DNA of 64,000 nt. Source: Martinezella lusitana (lineage in GTDB: Bacteria > Pseudomonadota > Alphaproteobacteria > Rhizobiales > Rhizobiaceae). The notes under the pieces were generated by a model, which saw only the letters and a program-made list of their open reading frames with translations, was not told where the DNA came from and did not search any database. Shown here one piece after another: positions 52,149-61,679 of the stretch. The stretch lies in NCBI RefSeq assembly GCF_014207095.1, contig NZ_JACHBG010000024.1:20658-84657 (forward strand), read 5' to 3'. The stretch's first letter is position 1. Every line of letters starts with the position of its first letter. The translations under genes and the position numbers were made by a program.

Positions 52149-52757
52149 TTATTTGCCTCCGATCCTCGAAAGATCGATCCGAATTCCGGCTTGGCCAATA
52201 ACCTCATTCACCTTCGTCCGCATCTCGGGAGTGGTCGCGGTGGCTGGCGGTTCATCGACGGACCGCGCTTCGCTTTGCCGAGGCAATTCGATGGAGGCTC
52301 CTGGATCCTGCGCTTGAAACACACCGACGCCCTCGAACTCGCCGGCTTTCCACGCATAGAGCGCATCCTCGAAAATCTGGCGGAAGACGTCATCGCTCTT
52401 CGGATCGCCGTACCATTTGGCAACAATGCGCAGGACCTTGGCGAACATCGCCGTTCCCTTGCGCAGGTTCTGGCAAGCATCGACCAAATCCGTTTTGAGA
52501 TCGGCCAGGTCCTTGACGCCCACACCGGCTGGAAACTGCGTCAGACCGACACGAACGACAGCGTTGCCGGCATATTGGCGCACGATGTCCATCGCCTCGT
52601 CGGGTGATCTGGCCTTGGGCACCAGGATCAACCGCCCTCCCGAGCGCACGGTCACCGCAAGGGGATCGGCAGAGCCCGCCGCCGCGACGAACTGCTCGAC
52701 GATCGCGGGTTTCAGTGAAGGGTCGGCGCAGTCTTTGATAAGGGCGGCGTCGAGCAT
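52149..52757 (-). CDS. traH: TraH, conjugal transfer protein
   Basis: The 202-residue protein matches TraH of Ti-type tra regions (MLDAALIKDCADPSLKPAIVEQFVAAAG start; LFRQIFEDALYAWKAGEFEG-like segment). Its role is not well defined; it may resemble VirB1-linked or accessory transfer proteins. It is the last gene of the traAFBH operon, 15 bp after traB. The frame and length are intact. Confidence 0.85.
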   Translation of the reverse strand: MLDAALIKDCADPSLKPAIVEQFVAAAGSADPLAVTVRSGGRLILVPKARSPDEAMDIVRQYAGNAVVRVGLTQFPAGVGVKDLADLKTDLVDACQNLRKGTAMFAKVLRIVAKWYGDPKSDDVFRQIFEDALYAWKAGEFEGVGVFQAQDPGASIELPRQSEARSVDEPPATATTPEMRTKVNEVIGQAGIRIDLSRIGGK

Positions 52758-52772
52758 GGGACCTCCTCGGCA

Positions 52773-53936
52773 TCAGGTGTTGAAAGAAAAAACGACTGGC
52801 CTGGAAAACAGCTTTGCCCAGGCGGCGGTGCTGGCGCGCTGGATGGCGACAATGGACGTGCCTTTGGTCCACCAGCCGTTGCCGACCGCAACGATCACGT
52901 CCGGACTGCCGAGCATCGATTGCAAGACCGGCCAGACGAGCAGTTGCTCGTAGCAGATCAGCACCGCCACCCGCCCGGAGCCGAGCGCGACGACAGGATT
53001 TGCAAAGATGTGCGCTTGCGCTCCGGCGTTGCCGCCGAAGAGCGGCTGCCAGGGCTGCCACATCGAGCCCGGAACCGGCATCCGTTCCCGGTAGAGGATC
53101 CGACTGCTATCTGCGGAGATTGCAACCACCACATTGTCGTATCCGGCCGCGTTAACGACTGCCGCGCCCGCGAGAACGGTCGTGTCATGCCCTGATAGCG
53201 CGCGGATCCAAAGCCGTTCGACCGTCGGCGTCCAGAAGCCCAACGTACTTTCAGGAAGGATGACGGTTCGAACACCGTCGGTCCCTCGTTCAAGCACCGT
53301 TGCAATTAGATCACGGTGGCGGGCCATGCTGGTGTCCCGCCCGACCGACGCACCCAATTCGAGATCGACGCCCCGCCAGGCTTCCGGTAGCTTCGGGTCC
53401 GTCCACGAAGCGGCGGACCAAAGCCAGAAGCCTATAAGGCCCATGGCGACAGTTGGGCAGAGGCGGGAAACGAGGCCCGCCAAGCCGGCTGTCGTGACGG
53501 CCAGTCCCCACCATCCCCATCCCGGAAACAACACGCCTGCGGCCGTGATGGGATGCGCCCAGCCGGTAATGCCGAAAGGGGGAACCACCATCAGTACGGC
53601 CGCCAGGACGTAGCGGCCCGGACGAAGGCCAACCTCCTTCGTCCACAGGAGCGCATGCGCCGCGACAAAGCTGGCCGAGGCAGCCAGCCACAGCAGCAGG
53701 CCCGGCCAGATATCCGCAGCATAGAAGGTGGCCACGCCTTGCGGCAGGCCGCGCGACGCCGACAGGAAATATGCTGCGGAAACCAAGGTTGCCGTCTTTT
53801 TCGTTCTCGACAGCGACCAGAGGACGGGAAAGCCGAGCGCCACCGGCAACAACAGCACGTGGCCGCTCCATGCCACCGATCCGACGCCGACCGAGGCGAT
53901 GATAAGCAGCGTTGGCCAAACCCAGTCATGGCGCAT
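52773..53936 (-). CDS. traB: TraB, nitrilase-superfamily conjugal transfer membrane protein
   Basis: The 387-residue protein has several N-terminal hydrophobic helices (WPTLLIIASVGVGSVAWSGHVLLLPVAL; PGLLLWLAASASFVAAHALLW) and a C-terminal nitrilase-like domain with VILPESTLGFW, ERMPVPGSMWQP and VLICYEQLLVWP, giving the expected Glu, Lys/Arg and Cys residues. It resembles apolipoprotein N-acyltransferase. In Ti plasmids traB raises transfer efficiency. It overlaps traF by 11 bp. Confidence 0.92.
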   Translation of the reverse strand: MRHDWVWPTLLIIASVGVGSVAWSGHVLLLPVALGFPVLWSLSRTKKTATLVSAAYFLSASRGLPQGVATFYAADIWPGLLLWLAASASFVAAHALLWTKEVGLRPGRYVLAAVLMVVPPFGITGWAHPITAAGVLFPGWGWWGLAVTTAGLAGLVSRLCPTVAMGLIGFWLWSAASWTDPKLPEAWRGVDLELGASVGRDTSMARHRDLIATVLERGTDGVRTVILPESTLGFWTPTVERLWIRALSGHDTTVLAGAAVVNAAGYDNVVVAISADSSRILYRERMPVPGSMWQPWQPLFGGNAGAQAHIFANPVVALGSGRVAVLICYEQLLVWPVLQSMLGSPDVIVAVGNGWWTKGTSIVAIQRASTAAWAKLFSRPVVFSFNT

Positions 53937-54492
53937 AGGTCAGCACCTCACGCGCCAGACCGAGAATGCCGGATGTCGGCACAGGCCCGAAATAACGGGA
54001 GTCGAACGAGCCGGCGAAGGCCGAATGCAGGAAGACCTCACCGCCCGGTACCACGCCGCCCGAAAACCGTGTCAGCGGCCGACCTTCTCCGTCTTTTTCG
54101 GCGACAGTGGAAGCACGAACCAGGCGCCCATCGACCGTCACCTCGTTGGCGATCTCGACGCGCTGGCCGGCGACCGCGACCACCGACTTGATGAGCGGCG
54201 CGAGATGACCGGGGCAAAGTCCGGAGCGGAGATAGCCGCGCGCCCTCGCTTCGTGCATGGCGGCTGTGTCCGGTGGGCAGATGAACACCAGGTCGTCCAC
54301 ACCAGGCGAACGGTCGAGCGGGACAATCTGCCAGAGGCCAAGTGGCTCGCTCGGCGTAAGATTGATGCGATAGCTGCCTAATAGACCGGCCAGTCCGATC
54401 ACTGCGATGGCGGCAGCAGAAACCGATGAAGTGACGGCAGCTTGTTTTCGCTGCGCCATGGCTCGCTCGCGTGTTCGACCCGGACGCGTCAT
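53926..54492 (-). CDS. traF: TraF, signal-peptidase-like pilin maturation protease
   Basis: The 188-residue S26-type protein has an N-terminal membrane anchor (AAAIAVIGLAGLLGSYRINL), then PSEPLGLW with the catalytic serine and LIKSVVAVAGQRVEI with the lysine. In RP4 and Ti systems TraF processes and cyclises the TrbC pilin. It overlaps traA by 4 bp and traB by 11 bp. Confidence 0.94.
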   Translation of the reverse strand: MTRPGRTRERAMAQRKQAAVTSSVSAAAIAVIGLAGLLGSYRINLTPSEPLGLWQIVPLDRSPGVDDLVFICPPDTAAMHEARARGYLRSGLCPGHLAPLIKSVVAVAGQRVEIANEVTVDGRLVRASTVAEKDGEGRPLTRFSGGVVPGGEVFLHSAFAGSFDSRYFGPVPTSGILGLAREVLTYAP

Positions 54493-57400
54493 TTGAGCGA
54501 GAGCCCCTGGCTCTTCGTTTGCCGCAGCGTCTCGGCCTGCTTCAACGCCTCGGTCGTGCGCTCATGCGCGGAAAGTTGCTGCACCGTTCGCATCGTGCTC
54601 CAGGCCGATTGCACTTCCGCCTTCTGCCCGGCAGACATGCTCGAGGTCACCGACTGGAAGGTCTGACCTGTCATGTCTTTGGCGGCGAGCGGTAGGAAGG
54701 TGCGTTCCCCGAAACGTTCCGATACGGCTCTCGCAAAACCTTCGAGTTCGGCTTTCACCATTTTGTCGGCGAGCGCGTTTTCGAGTCCTGCGGGAAGGTC
54801 GTTGCGATCGATGGCGTCACGGACGCGTTCGAGCGTCTGCTTTGCCGCCGGCGACAGCGCCGGGATGTCGAGAGAGATCTTCATGCGGACGGCGCGCTCC
54901 TCGGCGTCATATTTGTGTTCCGCCTCCGTGCGCTGCCGCAGATAGCGTTCCAGGTTTCGGGCAAGCGCCGGCGCATTGGTGACGGCCCTCTCATGGGCCT
55001 GCTTGTCGGCGCGGCCGGCAAGGATCCCGGTCTTGCCTTTCAGCGCACCAAAGGTCTCCGGCTCGGAACCGATCTTGGTGATCGTCGATTTCGCCGCCGC
55101 TTCGTTTCTCAGCATCGCATCGACGTTGACAGCCTTGAACGCGTCTTCCGGCTGAGCGTAGACGAGATGGAAGCGCGCTGAGACTTCCTCCCATTGCTTC
55201 TTCAAGCCGGCGTCCGCTGCAAGCAGGTCCTCGACGACCTGTTCCAGCGATTTTGGGAACGTGGTGATGCCCGATACCATGGGTTTTGCCTCCTGCATGC
55301 TGTGCGATTGACTGGTCTTGGCCGCGCCGGCGGACAGACCAAGCCTGCGGGCGATTGCCGCCAGACGAGCGCCAAGCGCGGCGAGCTTCGACTTTTGCCG
55401 GACGGTCCATTCGATCCGGTCGCGAACGACAGTGCGTGCGACGTTAACGAGGTGAAGGCCACGGGCGTCGGCGAAGCGAAGGGCTTGGGCGTAGAAGCGG
55501 CCACTCGCATAATCGAGCGTCGTTTCCTTGGCTTGTCTGCGCGACAGGATCGGGATCAGGCCGCCTGCCTTGGCGAAAGATCGGCGGCCGTGGTAGAGAC
55601 CGAAGTCCTCTCGGTGACGGGTCATGGCCACGTAAGTGAGATGGCGGTCGAGAGAGAGGGAAGCCAGCACCTTCACCCTATCGACGGTGGCACCCTGGCT
55701 CTTATGGATCGTGGTGGCATAGCCGTGATCGAGATTGGCGTAGAAGCGTTGTTCGACCGTGACCTGGCGGCGGTGTTCGCCGTCTCCGACTTCCGCGACA
55801 ATACGCCCGGGCGTCGCGTCCACGACCTTCGCCAGCATACCGTTCTTGACGCCGAGCGAGCCCTCGTTCTTCAGGAACACGATCTGGTCGCCGGCCGCGA
55901 ATTTTCGGTGCCCGTCTTCGGTCCGGAAGGCGAAACCGTCGGCGACGAGACCGCGTTCGACGAGCTTTGCGCGAGCCATGCCGTTGAGCATGCGCACGTC
56001 TCTTCGCAAGTGCGCAAGAATGAGGCTCGACCTTTGCGGATCGTAGTCGCGGTTCCAATCGGCAATCAGCGCCTGCACGGCATCGGCCTTGAGATCGGCT
56101 CCGCTGACGCGGCCCTGGGCGCGATAGGCTTCGACGGCTCTGCCGATATTGCCGCGGGCCAGATCGAGCGACGCCTCGCGCATCCACTGTTCACGCTGGC
56201 GGTAGATGTTTTCGAGTTCGCCATAGCCGATGCGGTCGGCAATGGCGCGGAAGGCAGCGCCGGCTTCGATCGGCTGGAGCTGTTCCGGATCTCCGACAAG
56301 CACGAGTTTGGCGCCGGCCTTGGTCGCCGCTTCGACAAACAGCGCCATCTGCCGCGACGACACCATGCCCGCTTCGTCGAGAACGAATACGGTTTTGTCG
56401 TCCAGCTGATTGCGGCCTTGGTTCCAGCGCAGTTCCCATGATGACAGCGTGCGGGAGAGAATGCCGGCTTCCTTCTCCAGGCCCTCGGCGGCCTTGCCCG
56501 CAAGCGCCCCGCCGACGACGCGATAACCGGCCGCTTCCCAGGCTTCGCGCGCCGCCTTCATCATCGTCGTCTTGCCGGCGCCTGCACGTCCGATCACCGC
56601 AGCGATGCGCTCGCCGCCGGTAACATGTGCGATCGCCGTCTTCTGCTCGTCCGCCAGGCGCAGGTGGCGGGCGAAGGTGGCTTCGCGCACAGCGTCCGCA
56701 ACGCCGTGAGAAGAGCGTTGAGCCAGCCAGATCGCCCGGTTGGCCATCTCTGCTTCCAGCCGGACGAGGTCCCGCGTCGTGTATTTCGTCGGCACGCGTA
56801 GGCCGCCTGAAAACTCGATCCGCTCGCGTTCGAGCCGGAGCGTTTCGGGGCTCTGCAGGATCCTTGCCATCAGACTTTGGAAGAGGCCAGCGTCGTCTAT
56901 GTAGCGGTGGAGGATCTTGGCAACGTCGCGTTCGTCGAAGACGCTCTTCTCCCGCGTGATCAGGTCGAGCACGAGCTCGGGACGGCGCTGAATGCGGCGG
57001 GCGTTTTCGGCCCGGCGCTCCTCCTGCAGCTCCAACCGCTCCAGCGAAGGGGCCCGCTCGGCTTCCGCCGACTTGCGCTCGATCGCCTTGGCGCCGACAC
57101 CGAGGTGGATGGTTGGCGTCAGATTGATCCCCTGCTTCTCGAAGGAATGGCCGTCGACGCGGAGATCGAGGCCGGCGCGCGCCAGGTGCCGGTTCTGACA
57201 GGCGAACCAGCCGTCACGAAAGGCATTGAAATCGTCGAGGCTGCCGGCCCAGAGCTCGTAGACGATCTTGCCGGCATCGTTGCGCACTGGCTTGCCGCCA
57301 GGGCCGGTCACTGCAACCTTCTTGGCGCCGAACCCGTCTTCGGTCAGCGGCCGGAGCGTCGTCATCAGGTGCACATGCGGATTGCCGGGTGCATCGTGAT

Positions 57401-57800
57401 AGACCCAGTCGGCGATCATGCCCTTCGACGTGATGTGACGCTCGATAAAATCCCGCACCAGTTCGATGTTCTGCTCGCTTGAGAGCTCCATCGGCAGCGC
57501 AACGGTCACATCCTTTGCAAGCTGGGCATCGACGCGTTTCTCGAAGATTTCGACACTGTTCCAGAACGCTTCCGACGCGCCGGAGACGGATCGGTCGGCA
57601 ATCATCGTCCGCAGCCATGACGGCGCATCGGCAGGGATGACGAACTCCTCGTGCAGCAAGCCCTGCTTGCGGGTGTAGTCGATCGTGCGGGCCTCCCGCT
57701 CGTACTCCATCTTGGCGCAATGCCGATAGGCCGCCGACAGCACAGCGCTGCGGCCGGAGCCGCGGGCGACGATGCTGACGGAGAAATGAGGAACGGCCAC
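54489..57800 (-). CDS. traA: TraA, relaxase-helicase
   Basis: This 1103-residue bifunctional enzyme nicks oriT and unwinds the transferred strand. The MobA/MobQ relaxase domain starts MAVPHFSVSIVARGSGRSAV and carries the histidine cluster HDAPGNPHVHLMTTLRPL near residue 138. The helicase part has IGRAGAGKTTMMKAARE near residue 402, VFVLDEAGMVSSRQ near 475, and ATTIHKSQGATVDRV near 705. The C-terminal 280 residues are helical and resemble other rhizobial TraA proteins. Its start faces oriT and traC. Confidence 0.95.
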   Translation of the reverse strand: MAVPHFSVSIVARGSGRSAVLSAAYRHCAKMEYEREARTIDYTRKQGLLHEEFVIPADAPSWLRTMIADRSVSGASEAFWNSVEIFEKRVDAQLAKDVTVALPMELSSEQNIELVRDFIERHITSKGMIADWVYHDAPGNPHVHLMTTLRPLTEDGFGAKKVAVTGPGGKPVRNDAGKIVYELWAGSLDDFNAFRDGWFACQNRHLARAGLDLRVDGHSFEKQGINLTPTIHLGVGAKAIERKSAEAERAPSLERLELQEERRAENARRIQRRPELVLDLITREKSVFDERDVAKILHRYIDDAGLFQSLMARILQSPETLRLERERIEFSGGLRVPTKYTTRDLVRLEAEMANRAIWLAQRSSHGVADAVREATFARHLRLADEQKTAIAHVTGGERIAAVIGRAGAGKTTMMKAAREAWEAAGYRVVGGALAGKAAEGLEKEAGILSRTLSSWELRWNQGRNQLDDKTVFVLDEAGMVSSRQMALFVEAATKAGAKLVLVGDPEQLQPIEAGAAFRAIADRIGYGELENIYRQREQWMREASLDLARGNIGRAVEAYRAQGRVSGADLKADAVQALIADWNRDYDPQRSSLILAHLRRDVRMLNGMARAKLVERGLVADGFAFRTEDGHRKFAAGDQIVFLKNEGSLGVKNGMLAKVVDATPGRIVAEVGDGEHRRQVTVEQRFYANLDHGYATTIHKSQGATVDRVKVLASLSLDRHLTYVAMTRHREDFGLYHGRRSFAKAGGLIPILSRRQAKETTLDYASGRFYAQALRFADARGLHLVNVARTVVRDRIEWTVRQKSKLAALGARLAAIARRLGLSAGAAKTSQSHSMQEAKPMVSGITTFPKSLEQVVEDLLAADAGLKKQWEEVSARFHLVYAQPEDAFKAVNVDAMLRNEAAAKSTITKIGSEPETFGALKGKTGILAGRADKQAHERAVTNAPALARNLERYLRQRTEAEHKYDAEERAVRMKISLDIPALSPAAKQTLERVRDAIDRNDLPAGLENALADKMVKAELEGFARAVSERFGERTFLPLAAKDMTGQTFQSVTSSMSAGQKAEVQSAWSTMRTVQQLSAHERTTEALKQAETLRQTKSQGLSLK

Positions 57801-57878
57801 GGCGGAATTCTCTCCCGATTCCGAGCAAAATCAACATGTTCGCCAGCGAGATCGGCTCCGCCAGGCGCTCTCAAAAGA

Positions 57879-57910
57879 ACGTCGCGCCAGCGACGTATAA
57901 TTGCGCCCTT
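57879..57910 (+). other. oriT: hairpin and nick region
   Basis: In the traA-traC gap, ACGTCGC-gcca-GCGACGT (57879-57896) is a perfect 7-bp inverted repeat. It is followed directly by ATAATTGCGCCCTTC, which contains the TGCGCCCT core of the RSF1010/pTi-type nick region. Location, hairpin and core agree with an MobQ-type oriT recognised by TraA. The exact nick position is not shown here. Confidence 0.8.
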
Positions 57911-57965
57911 CGGATGCCGCTCTTGTCGAGCGGCCGGGATCATCCACGAAAGCATCGCCCTTGGC

Positions 57966-57985
57966 GATTGTAGGATTCACAGTAG
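57966..57985 (+). promoter_or_regulatory. Half-conserved lux-box-like element upstream of traC
   Basis: GATTGTAGGATTCACAGTAG shares TTGTAGGATTC with the element upstream of traI (11 of 11 bases, 57968-57978). The second arm is degraded. Its place between the divergent traA and traC operons fits a TraR target. Confidence 0.5.
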
Positions 57986-58056
57986 TGCGTTCCGCACCGA
58001 CATCCGGAAGATGGGGTCCGAAAGACAAGCTTTCGCACCCAAGGAGACATCCGGAC

Positions 58057-58353
58057 ATGAAGAAACCATCCTCGAAAATCCGCGACGAAATCGCCAGGCT
58101 CCAGGAGCAATTGAAGCTCGCCGAGACCCGGGAGGCCGAGCGCATCGGCCGGATCGCGCTTAAAGCCGGGCTCGGTGAGATCGAGATCGACGAGGGTGAA
58201 CTGCAGGCAGCATTCGAGGATCTGGCGAAACGCTTTCGCGGAGGCAAGGTCCGTTCGACCGGAGGGAAGGGGGCAAGCGGCGCAGGCGAGGGCAGCGCGC
58301 CCGCCGCGCAGAACCCGCCTGGTACGGCTGAGGGCAGGACTGGCGAGGCTTGA
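58057..58353 (+). CDS. traC: TraC, conjugal transfer accessory protein
   Basis: The 98-residue protein begins MKKPSSKIRDEIARLQEQLKLAETREAERIGRIALKAGL, a coiled-coil found in TraC/MobC-like relaxosome proteins. The tail is glycine/alanine-rich. AAGGAGA precedes the ATG at 58057, so the longer open frame from 57901 is rejected. It probably helps TraA at oriT. Confidence 0.88.
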   Translation: MKKPSSKIRDEIARLQEQLKLAETREAERIGRIALKAGLGEIEIDEGELQAAFEDLAKRFRGGKVRSTGGKGASGAGEGSAPAAQNPPGTAEGRTGEA

Positions 58354-58357
58354 GCGG

Positions 58358-58573
58358 ATGCGAAGATCCACGACATCAGATGCCCGCAAGAAGGACACGC
58401 GCGAAAAGATCGAGCTCGGCGGCCTGATCATCAAGGCGGGGCTGCGCTACGAGAAGCGCGCGCTGCTGCTCGGGCTCCTCATCGATGCCGCCGCGCGCCT
58501 GAAGGGAGACGCACAGGAGCGCTCACGGCTCGCCGCACTCGGTGCTGAAGCGTTCGGAGAGAGAGATGACTAG
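58358..58573 (+). CDS. traD: TraD, small conjugal transfer protein
   Basis: The 71-residue basic helical protein (KIELGGLIIKAGLRYEKRALLLGLLIDAAARL) matches TraD of Ti-type plasmids, which is distinct from F-plasmid TraD. It lies between traC (4 bp gap) and traG (8 bp overlap) in the traCDG operon. It is thought to act with the relaxosome or coupling protein. Confidence 0.9.
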   Translation: MRRSTTSDARKKDTREKIELGGLIIKAGLRYEKRALLLGLLIDAAARLKGDAQERSRLAALGAEAFGERDD

Positions 58574-60542
58574 GATCCTGCTGTTCGTAGCGCCATGCGC
58601 GTTGATGATGCTGATGGCCATCGGCATGACCGGGACCGAACTGTGGCTATCCCACTTCGGCAAGAGCGATGCCGCCCGGCAGATGCTCGGCCGTGCCGGC
58701 ATCGCTCTGCCCTATGTCGCCGCGTCCGTCGTCGGCATCATCTTTCTGTTTGCGAGCGCAGGCTCCGCGCGGATCAGGACGGCAGGATGGGGCGTTGTCA
58801 CGGGCGCGACAGCGACGCTCGTCCTAGCGGTCCTGCGCGAGGCATCGAGGCTCTCCGCGTATCTCGAACAAGTCCCGGCCGGCAAAACCGTCTTCAACTA
58901 TCTCGATCCCGCGACGGCGATCGGGGCTGCTGCCGTGCTGATGTCGGCGCTGTTCGGCATGCGTGTGGCGATTGCCGGCAACGCGACATTCGCGAGGGCC
59001 GAACCGAAGCGCATCGTTGGGAAACGGGCGCTGCACGGCGAGGCCGACTGGATGAAACTATCGCAAGCCGAAAAGCTGTTTGCCGAGAGCGGCGGCATCG
59101 TCATCGGCGAGCGCTACCGGGTCGACCGGGATAGCATCGCGGCACCATCGTTTCGCGCCGACAGCGCCGCGAGCTGGGGAGCGGGCGGCAAGTCGCCGCT
59201 GCTTTGCTTCGACGGCTCGTTCGGCTCGTCGCACGGCATCGTGTTCGCCGGATCCGGCGGCTTCAAGACGACATCGGTCACGATCCCGACGGCGCTCAAG
59301 TGGGGTGGCGCGCTCGTTGTCCTCGATCCTTCGAACGAGGTTGCGCCAATGGTGTTGAAGCACCGTGGCGACGCCAACCGCGACGTCTTCGTGCTCGATC
59401 CGAAACACTCGGAAATCGGCTTCAACGCGCTCGACTGGATCGGCCGGTTCGGGGGAACGAAAGAGGAGGATATCGCCTCCGTCGCATCGTGGATCATGAG
59501 CGACAGCGGTGGCGCGCGTGGGGTCCGTGACGACTTCTTCCGCGCCTCGGCCTTGCAGTTGCTGACGGCTCTCATTGCCGACGTTTGCCTCTCAGGCCAC
59601 ACGACGGAAAACGACCAGACACTCCGGCAAGTACGCAAGAACCTGTCCGAGCCAGAGCCCCAACTGCGCCAGCGGCTGCATGAAATCTACGACGATTCGA
59701 ATTCGGATTTCGTCAAGGAGAATGTCGCAGCCTTCGTCAACATGACGCCGGAAACCTTCTCGGGCGTATATGCCAACGCGGTCAAGGAAACGCACTGGCT
59801 GTCCTATCCGAACTACGCCGCGCTGGTCTCGGGAACTTCCTTTTCGACGAGCGATCTGGCGGACGGAAAGACGGATGTCTTCATCAACATCGATCTCAAG
59901 ACGCTGGAGACGCATGCGGGCCTGGCGCGCGTCATCATCGGCGCGTTTCTGAACGCGATCTACAACCGCAACGGAGAGATGCAGGGAAGGGCACTGTTCC
60001 TTCTCGATGAGGTGGCGCGCCTCGGCTACATGCGCATCCTGGAGACCGCGCGCGACGCCGGCCGTAAGTATGGAATCACGCTGACCATGATCTACCAGTC
60101 GATCGGCCAGATGCGCGAGACCTATGGCGGCCGCGATGCGGCGAGCAAATGGTTCGAGAGCGCAAGCTGGATTTCATTCGCCGCGATCAACGATCCCGAG
60201 ACTGCCGACTACATCTCACGCCGCTGCGGCATGACGACCGTCGAGATCGATCAGGTCAGCCGCAGTGTCCAATCGAAAGGATCGTCGCGCACGCGGTCGA
60301 AGCAACTCGCCGCCAGGCCGCTGATCCAGCCGCACGAGGTGCTGCGCATGCGGGCCGACGAGCAGATCGTCTTCACCGCCGGAAACGCGCCGCTCAGATG
60401 CGGACGCGCGATCTGGTTTCGGCGTGACGATATGAAGGGGTGCGTGGGCGCGAGAGCGTTTTCGAAAGCAGCGAACCCCGCAGAGAATTCGCCCGATCGG
60501 CCGGCGCGCAGCGCAGCGAGCAAGGCCGATCGAGAACAATGA
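58566..60542 (+). CDS. traG: TraG, type IV coupling protein
   Basis: This 658-residue VirD4/TraG ATPase links the relaxosome to the trb channel. It has N-terminal membrane helices (ILLFVAPCALMMLMAIGMTG; IALPYVAASVVGIIFLFASAG), Walker A GSGGFKTTSVTIP near residue 230, VVLDPSNEVAPMV, Walker B ALFLLDEVARLGYM near 475, and TLTMIYQSIGQM. The start at 58566 is supported by GGAGAGAG before it. Confidence 0.96.
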   Translation: MTRILLFVAPCALMMLMAIGMTGTELWLSHFGKSDAARQMLGRAGIALPYVAASVVGIIFLFASAGSARIRTAGWGVVTGATATLVLAVLREASRLSAYLEQVPAGKTVFNYLDPATAIGAAAVLMSALFGMRVAIAGNATFARAEPKRIVGKRALHGEADWMKLSQAEKLFAESGGIVIGERYRVDRDSIAAPSFRADSAASWGAGGKSPLLCFDGSFGSSHGIVFAGSGGFKTTSVTIPTALKWGGALVVLDPSNEVAPMVLKHRGDANRDVFVLDPKHSEIGFNALDWIGRFGGTKEEDIASVASWIMSDSGGARGVRDDFFRASALQLLTALIADVCLSGHTTENDQTLRQVRKNLSEPEPQLRQRLHEIYDDSNSDFVKENVAAFVNMTPETFSGVYANAVKETHWLSYPNYAALVSGTSFSTSDLADGKTDVFINIDLKTLETHAGLARVIIGAFLNAIYNRNGEMQGRALFLLDEVARLGYMRILETARDAGRKYGITLTMIYQSIGQMRETYGGRDAASKWFESASWISFAAINDPETADYISRRCGMTTVEIDQVSRSVQSKGSSRTRSKQLAARPLIQPHEVLRMRADEQIVFTAGNAPLRCGRAIWFRRDDMKGCVGARAFSKAANPAENSPDRPARSAASKADREQ

Positions 60543-60750
60543 AGAGTATCGGAGAAATCAGCGTGGGCGTCCGCCGAAGGGCGGGATTTCTGGAATTCTC
60601 GTCGTGCAAGGAGCGGGAAAAAGCGCAGCCGCAGGAGCCTCAACATAGTGGCCCACACCGGGGAGGCGGGACCGACTGCGCCCGCTCCTAAACTCCATCT
60701 GAGGCCGGCTTGTTCGTAAAGACAGAAGAAACCGGGCTCGACGTAGATTG

Positions 60751-61353
60751 ATGCGAACAGCAGAGGACAGGCACGTGGCGAAATCGAATGTGGTGCCGTT
60801 GAGACCGCGGCGCAAATCCGGCCGCGGGAGCGATCGATATCGGCCGCAGCGAAAATTCCGAACTGGACAGAACGGCCCGCGCAAGTCGCTGATGGCGGTC
60901 ATCTCAGCCATCATCATTGGAGCAGGCGGATGGTTTGCGTTTGCCGGCGCCGGCGATCTTTCTGGCATCTTAGCTTTGGCCAAGGCGCCGACAACGGATA
61001 CGTCGCAGGCCACGTTTTCGTTGTGCGGCGAGAGCGTGCGAATGAACTGCGTCGTCGATGGCGACACTTTCTGGTTTGGGGGAGAAAAAATCCGCATCGC
61101 TGACATCGACACGCCGGAGCTCAGCCCACCGCGCTGCGAGGCGGAACGGATCAAGGGCGAGGCAGCGAAAGCGCGCCTGCTGGCGCTTCTGAACGCCGGC
61201 AAGTTCTCGTTGTCAGTAGGCTTGCGGGACGAGGACAAGTATGGCCGAAAACTCCGGACCGTTACACGGGAAGGGCGCTCGCTCGGCGACCGCCTCATCG
61301 ATGAAGGTCTTGCCCGGCGCTGGGACGGCGCAAGACATGGATGGTGCGGGTGA
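60751..61353 (+). CDS. Membrane-anchored thermonuclease-family protein
   Basis: The 200-residue protein has a basic N-terminus, one membrane helix (SLMAVISAIIIGAGGWFAFAG) and a staphylococcal-nuclease-like domain with VVDGDTFWFGGEKIRIADIDTPE and EDKYGRKLRT, ending LGDRLIDEGLARRW. The conserved Asp, Glu and Arg positions of the family are recognisable. Related proteins often follow traG on rhizobial plasmids. A nuclease role in the periplasm is inferred. The start could also be 60748. Confidence 0.82.
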   Translation: MRTAEDRHVAKSNVVPLRPRRKSGRGSDRYRPQRKFRTGQNGPRKSLMAVISAIIIGAGGWFAFAGAGDLSGILALAKAPTTDTSQATFSLCGESVRMNCVVDGDTFWFGGEKIRIADIDTPELSPPRCEAERIKGEAAKARLLALLNAGKFSLSVGLRDEDKYGRKLRTVTREGRSLGDRLIDEGLARRWDGARHGWCG

Positions 61354-61502
61354 GGGGCTGCGAGAGGATCGCACCTGGATGGGCGGAGACCGTTTTCGGG
61401 CACCGTGAGCATCGCGAATAGAGCCGTGCGCCGCAGGCGTCTCGCCCAAGAACCGTCGGCTTTGCACGACCGAGGCCCGATATCCATCTGTTGATAGTCA
61501 CG

Positions 61503-61679
61503 TTAGCGCGCTCGTGACCCGCGATAGTAAAAGCGCTCGACCAGCGCAGCACCCAGAACCGGCAGCAGCGCCAAGACCGCAAGCTGGAACATCCCATCAA
61601 GGCCGAAGAGAATGGACACAGCGACCGCGACGATGGCGCCCAACAATGCGCCGATGACATAGGGAAGATAGCCTTTCAT
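61503..61679 (-). CDS. Small two-helix membrane protein
   Basis: A 58-codon frame starting ATG at 61679 reads MKGYLPYVIGALLGAIVAVA and continues with VSILFGLDGMFQLAVLALLP and VLGAALVERFYYRG. It has two hydrophobic helices and a basic tail. AGGATGTCAC precedes the ATG. The composition is that of a true membrane protein, not a shadow frame. Function is unknown. Confidence 0.6.
   Translation of the reverse strand: MKGYLPYVIGALLGAIVAVAVSILFGLDGMFQLAVLALLPVLGAALVERFYYRGSRAR

Noticed and set aside
55194..56441. 415-codon plus-strand frame inside traA
   Set aside because: Antisense shadow of the G/C-rich traA gene with no family features.
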